From: Alphaproteobacteria bacterium
GTDB taxonomy: Bacteria; Pseudomonadota; Alphaproteobacteria; Sphingomonadales; Emcibacteraceae
Assembly (NCBI GenBank): GCA_002401545.1
Contig: NVTJ01000032.1
Coordinates: 12,771-23,950, forward strand
Reading direction: 5' to 3'
DNA length: 11,180 nt
Made by a program: the position numbers and the translations under genes. Of this stretch, positions 1-5,175 are shown one piece after another; the stretch's first letter is position 1, and every line of letters begins with the position of its first letter. The notes under the pieces were generated by a model. That model was not told the origin of the DNA and did no database searches. It was given only the letters and a program-made list of their open reading frames with translations.

Positions 1-1344
1 CGGAAATATAGAAGATCCGGCGACATATAAATTGCTTTGACCAAATACCTTGCAGTTTTTGTCTACTATTCCTTTTTCTGCTACTGCAGCCATTCTTGTA
101 CCACCAAGATGATGATTACCCGCCCATTCATCATCTTCCGGGTAATCGGCATCTCCAAATACCCAGTCATTAAGGTGGATACGGCCAATATTGTTTTTTG
201 CCACATATTCACCCAGAGTCAGAGCTGTTTCCCGAACCGTTCTGAGGTCGGTTTCATTCTTACGCCAATGCAAATTTATTCGGGGGATGCCCAGTGAATC
301 TTTGTCGTTTCCCAGAGCGATATGGTTGGATGCAACAGGTTCCTGTTCCCAGGCAGCACGTATTTGAAACCCGCAGATTAAATCTTTATTCAGCAAACCC
401 ATCGCCCAGCGTCCAACATCAGGGGCAACACAGGCTATACTTTTGATTATTTTTTTTGCGCCTTCTTTTTCATCAATATTCAGCCGTAATCCACAGTTTA
501 AAGTATTGTTTTTTACCATTGTCGACAGTGTGGGGGATATGAATAACCGTTTGGAATTTTCTGAGTTGTCAAATGAGTCGGTGGCCATAAAAGCGGTACC
601 TATGGTGAAATGGGGGTGTTCCATCCAGTAACGTCCCAGGGATGCCGCCTTTTTTACAACCTGCCCATTTGACAATTCATTACTCCATAATAACAGCCGG
701 CTATTCTCAATACCGCCCGTGGCCAGGACAAAATATTGCGCCTTGATAGTGGCTTCTTTACCGGAAAAATCCTTAATATAGGCATTCGTAATATGGGATC
801 CACTGGTTTCAAGTGACGTTACATTTGCATTTAGAATGAGGAAAATATTTTTATGGGCAACAATATGATCAAAGTATTTTCCCAAGAACCTTACCAGCGG
901 AGAATATACAAATTTAACCTTGTTCAGGCCGCTGTCACCAATAGGCTGGTCATCCGGAATATCCGGTATTTCCAGAATGGACAATGCTTTCTTCAAATGA
1001 ACATCCAGATCTTTCCGGGATATTGGCCATTCCGTATCGTAATTTCCCTTTTTCTTGAAATCGGCGGAATCAAGCGTACGACACCATCCACCCCAGTGAT
1101 TAGATGAGCCACCAAAATAGCGTAATCTGGTGACATCAAGATCAAAATATGGGTCACCAATCACTGTGCCTTTGTAAATTTCTTGTGATTTTTCTGTAAT
1201 TTCATCTGTACCACCTTCAAGTAGTAGTATTTTTTTTCCTGTTTTAGATAAGGCTAATGCACATGAAATCCCTGCGGGTCCAGTCCCGATGATGCAAAAA
1301 TCGAAAACATCACTGCTTCCTATATCGTCAATTTCTAACCTCAA
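1..1344 (-). CDS. GMC-family FAD-dependent oxidoreductase (3' end beyond window)
   Basis: Translation of the minus strand from a TTG at 1344 stays open to base 1 (448 codons), so the C-terminus lies off the left edge. The Rossmann motif IIGTGPAG spans residues 18-25, and LLLEGG (40-45) supplies the acidic residue that binds FAD ribose. RYFGGSSNHWGGWCR (75-89) is the GMC FAD-binding signature. VLATGGIENSRLLL (206-219) is the second conserved block. The C-terminal GMC domain shows HHLGGTRM (411-418) and then LYVAGSSIFP (439-448), just before the expected end. The family oxidises sugars or alcohols with FAD; the substrate cannot be told from sequence. No signal peptide precedes the FAD fold, so any export would need a partner, and the coupled upstream mini-ORF is a candidate. 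TTG is the only sensible start: an in-frame TAA directly precedes it and AAGAGGA lies 7 bases upstream. A+T-rich codons (ATA, TTA, CTA) are commoner than in the right-hand genes, perhaps reflecting transfer. Confidence 0.93.
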   Translation of the reverse strand, partial: MRLEIDDIGSSDVFDFCIIGTGPAGISCALALSKTGKKILLLEGGTDEITEKSQEIYKGTVIGDPYFDLDVTRLRYFGGSSNHWGGWCRTLDSADFKKKGNYDTEWPISRKDLDVHLKKALSILEIPDIPDDQPIGDSGLNKVKFVYSPLVRFLGKYFDHIVAHKNIFLILNANVTSLETSGSHITNAYIKDFSGKEATIKAQYFVLATGGIENSRLLLWSNELSNGQVVKKAASLGRYWMEHPHFTIGTAFMATDSFDNSENSKRLFISPTLSTMVKNNTLNCGLRLNIDEKEGAKKIIKSIACVAPDVGRWAMGLLNKDLICGFQIRAAWEQEPVASNHIALGNDKDSLGIPRINLHWRKNETDLRTVRETALTLGEYVAKNNIGRIHLNDWVFGDADYPEDDEWAGNHHLGGTRMAAVAEKGIVDKNCKVFGQSNLYVAGSSIFP

Positions 1345-1358
1345 TTAAATATCCTCTT
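1342..1358 (-). promoter_or_regulatory. Shine-Dalgarno and TAATTG stop/start junction deciding the GMC start
   Basis: On the minus strand AAGAGGA (1352-1358) is followed by 7 bases and then TTG (1344-1342). The preceding codon in the same frame is TAA (1347-1345), which also ends the mini-ORF. No upstream in-frame start is possible without crossing this stop, so TTG is fixed as the start. The layout is typical of translational coupling by ribosome re-initiation. Confidence 0.7.
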
Positions 1359-1464
1359 TTCGTAATATCCACCCATTACGAATTTTGGTAGTTTTTTTGT
1401 GAGGTGATATTATCAGTGACACCAGACCGATAATAGTTAATGTAATGAATTTTCTGCGTTTCAT
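1345..1464 (-). CDS. 39-residue twin-arginine-like mini-protein coupled to the GMC oxidoreductase
   Basis: A complete small ORF with ATG at 1464 and TAA at 1345-1347. It begins MKRRKFITLTIIGL, which resembles a Tat signal (RRxF followed by a hydrophobic stretch, residues 6-20). There is no AxA cleavage site. The rest is basic and ends GWILRKEDI. AAAGGG (1473-1478) lies 8 bases upstream of the ATG. Its stop abuts the TTG of the GMC gene, and that gene's Shine-Dalgarno lies inside its last codons, so the two are very likely translated together. Three-subunit GMC dehydrogenases (gluconate or fructose type) are known to have a small Tat-signal subunit that carries the signal-less large subunit across the membrane. 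At 39 residues this is far shorter than those subunits (about 170), so it is either a minimal carrier or anchor, or a degenerate remnant. The function is inferred; the ORF and its translation signals are seen directly. Confidence 0.62.
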   Translation of the reverse strand: MKRRKFITLTIIGLVSLIISPHKKTTKIRNGWILRKEDI

Positions 1465-1523
1465 TCTTATATCCCTTTGGTTTATAGAGTAGTGCATTAC
1501 TATATTTTTAGTTTATAGCTTAT

Positions 1524-1529
1524 ATTATA
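1524..1529 (-). promoter_or_regulatory. Candidate -10 box for the mini-ORF/GMC unit
   Basis: A perfect TATAAT reads on the minus strand about 60 bases upstream of the mini-ORF ATG. No convincing -35 hexamer lies 16-18 bases upstream of it. In such A+T-rich DNA the match could be chance. Confidence 0.3.
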
Positions 1530-1796
1530 CCTATCCAATTACAATAAGGTTTTGAAATTAATTGTCGTTGGTGTGGTAATATTATTCAACTTTGATTTCA
1601 CAGGCCCCAGATTAAATGACATTAAAACGAATCACTCGGTCTGATATAACCGTTCTCTCGGACATACATAATCGATTTTCCGGGGACATCTTAATTATAC
1701 GCTGGTAAAATAAACCATTTTTAAATAATAATTGCTTAATTTATCAGAAAAAGCATTTTACCCAGTATCTGAGCTATGTATGGCATCCCTTTGATA

Positions 1797-1825
1797 TTGA
1801 CGGGTAATTATGTGTGAAGTAGACT
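1797..1825 (+). promoter_or_regulatory. Candidate sigma-70-type promoter of ihfA
   Basis: TTGACG (1797-1802) and TAGACT (1820-1825) are separated by exactly 17 bases, which is the ideal spacing. Transcription would begin near 1832, giving a leader of about 18 bases that still contains the Shine-Dalgarno AAAGGA (1837-1842). It would let ihfA be expressed independently of any upstream gene. Confidence 0.5.
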
Positions 1826-1849
1826 GTGTTTTCACCAAAGGATTTAAAA

Positions 1850-2152
1850 ATGAGCAGAAAAACTGTTACAAGGGCCAATTTAAGCGAAGCGGTTTATCAA
1901 GAAGTGGGGCTGTCCAGGAATGAGTCTGCGGAACTTGTAGAGGCTGTTCTGGACGAGATTTCGAGGAATCTTGTTGAAGGCGACAATGTAAAAATTTCTT
2001 CTTTCGGCAGTTTTATTGTCCGCTCGAAAGATGGCCGTATTGGACGTAACCCCAAAACCGGGGAAGAAGTTCCGATTGAGCCGCGCCGGGTGCTGGTTTT
2101 CAGACCTTCTCAGGTTTTGAAGAACCGCGTTAGTGGTCTGAGCAATAGCTGA
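1850..2152 (+). CDS. ihfA: Integration host factor subunit alpha
   Basis: A 100-residue member of the HU/IHF family, the usual IHF-alpha length. IHF is a heterodimer (alpha plus beta, the latter encoded elsewhere) that binds specific sites, bends DNA sharply and serves as a nucleoid and regulatory protein. The dimerisation helices cover roughly residues 1-45. The core KISSFGSF (48-55) leads into the DNA-grasping beta arm, where GRNPKTGEE (65-73) contains Pro68, the residue that intercalates into the minor groove. The start is ATG 1850, with AAAGGA 7 bases upstream; a GTG at 1826 would add eight residues not seen in the family and would overlap the -10/leader region. Alpha rather than beta is inferred from the N-terminal TVTRANLSEAV, the sequence around the arm and the MerR neighbour. 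The usual alphaproteobacterial upstream genes plsX and fabH are not here. Confidence 0.95.
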   Translation: MSRKTVTRANLSEAVYQEVGLSRNESAELVEAVLDEISRNLVEGDNVKISSFGSFIVRSKDGRIGRNPKTGEEVPIEPRRVLVFRPSQVLKNRVSGLSNS

Positions 2153-2210
2153 GTATAATCTATCCAGCTGAAATTGGGCTTGGTTTGCGTTATAGGGGAA
2201 GATTACAATA

Positions 2211-2657
2211 ATGACACCACGGGCAGTCAAATCTCCAAATGCATTTCGCACCATAAGCGAAGTCGCGAATTCTATGGGAGTTCCGCAACATGTCCTGCGC
2301 TTCTGGGAAAGCAAATTCAGCCAGATAGCCCCCATGAAAAGAGGCGGTGGCCGCCGTTATTATCGTCCGGAAGATGTGGAAATCATTGAAGCTATCCGCA
2401 ATTTACTCCATGAGGATGGCTATACTATCAAGGGCGCGCAGAAATATTTAAAGGAACATGGGGTTAAAAATGTCCTGAAAGATATGAGTGTTGAAAATAC
2501 GCAACAGTCCTCCTGTACGGAGAATGATTATGAGTCCCAAATTCTGAATATCACCAAAAAAAGCCCCCAAACCGTGAATGAGGATGCCGATGTGACCGCG
2601 TCATTGAAAATGCTACGCAATCGCCTTGAAAAAATCCGGAGAAATTTACAGATTTAA
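2211..2657 (+). CDS. MerR-family transcriptional regulator (ihfA-linked type)
   Basis: A 148-residue protein with a MerR-type winged helix-turn-helix at the N-terminus: FRTISEVANSMGVPQHVLRF (12-31) forms the helix-turn-helix, and GGGRRYYRPEDVEIIEAI (45-62) is the wing and following helix. LLHEDGYTIKGAQKYLKEHG (65-84) completes the MerR DNA-binding region. The middle (about 95-128) is polar and probably disordered. A short basic coiled coil (about 131-146) ends the protein and would serve dimerisation. It has no metal-binding cysteine array or drug-binding domain, so no effector can be proposed. GGGGAAG lies about 9 bases before the ATG. A MerR gene directly after ihfA is a recurrent alphaproteobacterial pairing, and co-transcription is likely because the gap is 58 bases without a terminator; a TATAAT at 2154-2159 could add a weak internal promoter. 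Target genes are unknown. Confidence 0.88.
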   Translation: MTPRAVKSPNAFRTISEVANSMGVPQHVLRFWESKFSQIAPMKRGGGRRYYRPEDVEIIEAIRNLLHEDGYTIKGAQKYLKEHGVKNVLKDMSVENTQQSSCTENDYESQILNITKKSPQTVNEDADVTASLKMLRNRLEKIRRNLQI

Positions 2658-2678
2658 CAACCGCTAGGGCTAAATAAT

Positions 2679-3362
2679 ATGATGAGACATGGCAAAAGAT
2701 TATTCTTAACGTTGTTGATTATTTTAATGTCCCTGAGTAGCCTATCATACGCCGAAAAAATCAGCCCGGGCTGTGCCGACGATTTGGACCAGGATGCCTT
2801 GAAAACTGTCAGGCAGGCCATGTCCGATTATTGGATAAAGGAAAAGGCCTGGGATGCGGCAAAGCGGCTTGAAGAGGCGCTGGCGCAAGAGCCAAGGCTC
2901 CATTACGGATATGACATTCTGAAAATTTTCTATTGTTTTCATCAGAAAAAATGCCCTCAGGCCGTTGCAATTCTCAGAAAAGGCATAAAGCATTGCCCGG
3001 ATTACCCTGGCCATAACTATGGTCTGGCTGAAGTTTATGTAAAGATGGGTAAACATGCGGAGGCTTTGGCGAATTACAAGATAGCCAAAGATAAAGGTTA
3101 TCCGGTAATCGATTATTTCTATTTTAAGGTTGCCGAATCTCATTTTGCCCTCAAGCAGATCGATGAAGCCATTGAAAATCTCAGAAAAGTACTTGAATTG
3201 AATGAAAAATATTTCATTGCACGACAAAATCTGATTGGTCTGCTGTATGGATCACAAAATAAACAGGAAGCCTTGGAGCAGGCCAGAAAGCTTGTTGCCC
3301 TGAAACCGGATGCCAAAACATTAAAATGGGCAAAAGGGGCCGTTGAAAATATGTCCCGTTAA
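2679..3362 (+). CDS. Exported tetratricopeptide-repeat protein
   Basis: A 227-residue protein. The N-terminus MMRHGKRLFLTLLIILMS followed by SLSYA-E is a classic Sec signal peptide with likely cleavage after Ala25, so it should be periplasmic. Helical TPR-like repeats follow: one about 112-140 (HNYGLAEVYVKMGKHAEAL), one about 146-179 (YFKVAESHFALKQIDEAI) and one about 181-213; weaker repeats probably cover 55-105. TPRs bind partner proteins or peptides. Cysteines at 32, 86, 92 and 106 could form periplasmic disulphides. The first ATG (2679) and the adjacent second ATG (2682) are both possible starts, with a weak AGGG (2666-2669) upstream. It follows the MerR gene by 21 bases and precedes the unknown membrane protein by 16, so one transcript is likely. 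I cannot assign a named family or partner. Confidence 0.8.
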   Translation: MMRHGKRLFLTLLIILMSLSSLSYAEKISPGCADDLDQDALKTVRQAMSDYWIKEKAWDAAKRLEEALAQEPRLHYGYDILKIFYCFHQKKCPQAVAILRKGIKHCPDYPGHNYGLAEVYVKMGKHAEALANYKIAKDKGYPVIDYFYFKVAESHFALKQIDEAIENLRKVLELNEKYFIARQNLIGLLYGSQNKQEALEQARKLVALKPDAKTLKWAKGAVENMSR

Positions 3363-3378
3363 TAGGAAAGTTTTTTTC

Positions 3379-3981
3379 ATGGAAAATAAACCACCACCAT
3401 TTTATGAAGATAAAAACACAGAAACAGCCCCTGATCTAAAGATAACGGTTGCGGTATTTCTGGGGATCATATTGATATGGCTTGCTTTCCAATATCGCAG
3501 TGATTCTTTCTTCACTTATGAGGGTGTCTCTCTGGGTATGACGGATGAACAGCTGTTAGCGGCCCTGCCCAATGCGGGCAAAATTCAGAGAGTAAAGCTA
3601 TTTGACCAGAAGTCGGGCAAGACCCATGAATTTTCAATGCTTGAAGTAAAAGAAAAACTTAAGCCGTGGAAGCGGTTTCTGGTTAGCTCTATGGAAGGTG
3701 GCGTTGTCAGCATTTCCGCTTATTCTTCCAAACTTTCCCCCGAGCAGGTTGAGGATATTCGCGCTAAGATTATATCGCAATATGGCATTCCTGCTGATAG
3801 ATTGATATCCAAATATGGTTCCGAAACGCTGGTATGGGGCGATGTAGACTTTAATAAAAAAGACGTCATGCAGGGGATTAAGAAAATTAATGGCCGGGCA
3901 GTAATATATAGATTTAGAAAGCCGGGAACGGTTAGTATTTACGTCACCCGCGATGGCAAGGGGCCAGATATTTTCTTTTAA
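3379..3981 (+). CDS. Single-pass membrane-anchored protein of unknown function
   Basis: A 200-residue protein I do not recognise as a named family. A proline-rich, acidic N-terminal tail (1-20) precedes one transmembrane helix (about 22-37, ITVAVFLGIILIWLAF). The rest should lie outside the membrane on the periplasmic side. Its start, YEGVSLGMTDEQLLAAL (47-63), resembles the GxxxGMxxxxV/L opening of BamE/SmpA-like or BLIP-like alpha/beta folds. A later YGIP (135-138) followed by LVWG (151-154) is also common in such proteins. This resemblance is by eye and weak. The start is ATG 3379 because AGGAAAG sits about 8 bases upstream; an earlier ATG at 3343 lies inside the preceding gene. Its stop overlaps the stop of xth on the other strand by 4 bases. 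Position behind an exported TPR protein suggests an envelope role, by inference only. Confidence 0.78.
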   Translation: MENKPPPFYEDKNTETAPDLKITVAVFLGIILIWLAFQYRSDSFFTYEGVSLGMTDEQLLAALPNAGKIQRVKLFDQKSGKTHEFSMLEVKEKLKPWKRFLVSSMEGGVVSISAYSSKLSPEQVEDIRAKIISQYGIPADRLISKYGSETLVWGDVDFNKKDVMQGIKKINGRAVIYRFRKPGTVSIYVTRDGKGPDIFF

Positions 3982-4748
3982 ACCTCAAGTTCGCACCAGA
4001 TGGGGGTATGATCAGAGGCCTTTTCCCTGCCTCGGGGAACCCGGTCGATATCACATTTCTGTAACCTGTCCGCCGCTTGCGGCGACAGGAGAAGATGGTC
4101 AATTCTCAGGCCGTTGTCTTTCTGCCATGCACCGCGCTGATAATCCCAGTAAGTGTAGTTCGAGCCGGACGGATAAAAATGCCTGAGCGCATCGGTCAGC
4201 CCAAGATTGAGCAGGCTGTAATAGCGGTCCCGGGTTTGGGGCTGGGTCAGGGCATCTCCCGCCAGACGAATGGGGTCATAACAATCCTCGTCCCTGGGGA
4301 TGCAATTATAATCGCCGCCAAGGACAAAAATCTTCTCCTGTGCCAAAAGGACTTTTGCCCGTTCTATGAGCCTGTCCATCCATTTGAGCTTATAGTCAAA
4401 TTTTGGACCGGGCAGGGGGTTGCCATTGGGCAGGTATAACCCGCATATACGCACGCTGTTGATGGTGGCTTCAATATAGCGGGCATGGTCATCGCTATCG
4501 TCGCCGGGCAGGCCGCAAGTGACATCCTCGATGGGATATTTGGACAGGATGGCTACACCGTTATAGGTTTTCTGCCCGTGAACAGCCACCTGATATCCAA
4601 GTTCCTCAATTTCCAGATAGGGGAAATTTTCATCTGTGCATTTCAGTTCCTGTAACATGACCACATCCGGGCCGAAAGATTTCAGCCATTCTGTGACCCG
4701 GGGTAGGCGCGCCTTTATTGAATTGACGTTCCATGAGGCAATGATCAT
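3978..4748 (-). CDS. xth: Exodeoxyribonuclease III / class II AP endonuclease
   Basis: A 256-residue endonuclease/exonuclease/phosphatase-fold enzyme that cuts abasic sites in base-excision repair and trims 3' blocked ends, using Mg2+. Motifs in order are SWNVNSIKAR (5-14, with Asn7), MLQELKC (31-37, with metal-binding Glu34), YNGVAILS, GLYLPNGNP, GGDYNCIP (the GDxN catalytic motif, here Tyr rather than the more common Phe), RIDHLLLS, and SDHTPIW (245-251, the catalytic Asp-His pair with His247). The length suits the ExoIII family. The start is ATG 4748, whose ATGA overlaps the erpA stop; the extra seven residues available upstream lie inside erpA and are not conserved. Translation is thus coupled to erpA. 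The gene ends in a TTAA shared with the convergent neighbour, so there is no room for a separate terminator. Confidence 0.96.
   Translation of the reverse strand: MIIASWNVNSIKARLPRVTEWLKSFGPDVVMLQELKCTDENFPYLEIEELGYQVAVHGQKTYNGVAILSKYPIEDVTCGLPGDDSDDHARYIEATINSVRICGLYLPNGNPLPGPKFDYKLKWMDRLIERAKVLLAQEKIFVLGGDYNCIPRDEDCYDPIRLAGDALTQPQTRDRYYSLLNLGLTDALRHFYPSGSNYTYWDYQRGAWQKDNGLRIDHLLLSPQAADRLQKCDIDRVPRGREKASDHTPIWCELEV
4065..4089. repeat. Stable hairpin inside the 3' part of xth
   Basis: CCTGTC (4065-4070) pairs with GACAGG (4084-4089), and inside it GCCG (4072-4075) pairs with CGGC (4080-4083). The stem is 10 base pairs with one bulged C at 4071 and a CTTG loop. No U-tract follows on either strand, so it is not a standard intrinsic terminator. 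On plus-strand transcripts it lies about 85 bases beyond the end of the unknown membrane protein gene and could protect or pause that RNA. It may equally be a by-product of the codons for SPQAADR. Confidence 0.35.
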
Positions 4749-5086
4749 ACGGCGAAGGACGACCCACAACCGCAGGAGGCGGTTGCATTGGGGTTTTTAA
4801 CCACAAACATGGACCCGGCCAGTTCTTCAACAAAATCCACCTCGGAACCAGTGAGATACAGCAGGGACAAGCCATCGACCAACATAGTTACCCCGCCACG
4901 CACGACAACCAGATCATCGTCCTTTTGCTCTTTGACGAGGTTAAAATCATACTGGAATCCTGAACAGCCGCCGCCATCAACCGAAATGCGGAATTTCAGG
5001 TCTTTATCGCCCTGTTTCGCACATAGGGTGGCAATGCGTTTTGCCGCACTTTCTGATAAAGTTACCGGTGTTGTTTCTGTGGTCAT
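4745..5086 (-). CDS. erpA: A-type iron-sulfur cluster insertion protein (ErpA/IscA family)
   Basis: A 113-residue A-type carrier that receives Fe-S clusters from the Isc or Suf scaffold and delivers them to apo-enzymes. The three cluster ligands are all present: Cys41 in DGGGCSGFQY (38-47), and Cys105 and Cys107 in the C-terminal SCGCGSSF motif (104-111). The length and the CGCGxSF ending match ErpA/IscA proteins. The start is ATG 5086, with an AGGG about 12 bases upstream, a rather long spacing. The stop overlaps the xth start as ATGA, so the two are one operon. ErpA is favoured over IscA or SufA because the erpA-xth pair divergent from dgt-argS is a familiar alphaproteobacterial arrangement and no isc or suf genes are adjacent. 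The exact subfamily is an inference. Confidence 0.93.
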   Translation of the reverse strand: MTTETTPVTLSESAAKRIATLCAKQGDKDLKFRISVDGGGCSGFQYDFNLVKEQKDDDLVVVRGGVTMLVDGLSLLYLTGSEVDFVEELAGSMFVVKNPNATASCGCGSSFAV

Positions 5087-5126
5087 TATTCTAACTTACC
5101 CTGATGTTTTTTTTAATAATACACTA

Positions 5127-5156
5127 TATAAGTAGGTAATATATTAATATTGTCAA
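5127..5156 (-). promoter_or_regulatory. Candidate erpA-xth promoter
   Basis: A perfect -35 hexamer TTGACA reads on the minus strand at 5156-5151. A 17- or 18-base spacer gives only poor -10 candidates (ACTTAT at 5133-5128 or CTTATA at 5132-5127). The start codon is about 40 bases further on. The spacer contains the 10-base palindrome TAATATATTA (5137-5146), which could be an operator or merely A+T-rich chance. The same 89-base gap must also hold the dgt promoter. Confidence 0.4.
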
Positions 5157-5175
5157 TGAACGGAAAAATTTCTTG

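Larger units (their letters stand above)
1465..1849. other. Gene-free A+T-rich divergent spacer
   Basis: These 385 bases separate the minus-strand oxidoreductase unit from plus-strand ihfA. They hold a TATAAT facing left, a well-spaced promoter facing right next to ihfA, and a possible IHF site beside it. I see no RNA gene, strong hairpin, direct repeat or convincing coding sequence. A 30-codon plus-strand frame at 1616-1708 has no ribosome binding site. Confidence 0.6.

Noticed and set aside
1616..1708. A 30-codon plus-strand ORF in the gene-free spacer, containing LSDIH, which recalls the start of metallophosphoesterases.
   Set aside because: No ribosome binding site, too short for any phosphoesterase, and no further family motifs. 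Probably chance; at most a remnant.
1688..1726. A weak hairpin (TGGT/ACCA) followed by a short T-run, considered as a terminator.
   Set aside because: A 4-base-pair A+T-rich stem is far too weak, and no plus-strand gene ends upstream of it.
1826..1849. A GTG start that would extend IhfA by eight residues.
   Set aside because: It lies between the -10 box and the predicted transcription start, and the ATG at 1850 has a well-spaced AAAGGA and gives the normal family N-terminus.
2154..2159. A TATAAT just after the ihfA stop, considered as a separate MerR promoter.
   Set aside because: No -35 hexamer at a usable distance; kept only as a weak possibility in the MerR entry.
1880..2335. A 151-codon minus-strand frame opposite ihfA and the MerR gene.
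   Set aside because: It is the shadow of two clear coding genes, with no recognisable domain.
4749..4769. A seven-residue upstream extension of Xth from an earlier ATG.
   Set aside because: It lies inside erpA, is not family-like, and the ATGA overlap start gives the conserved MxxASWNVNS N-terminus.
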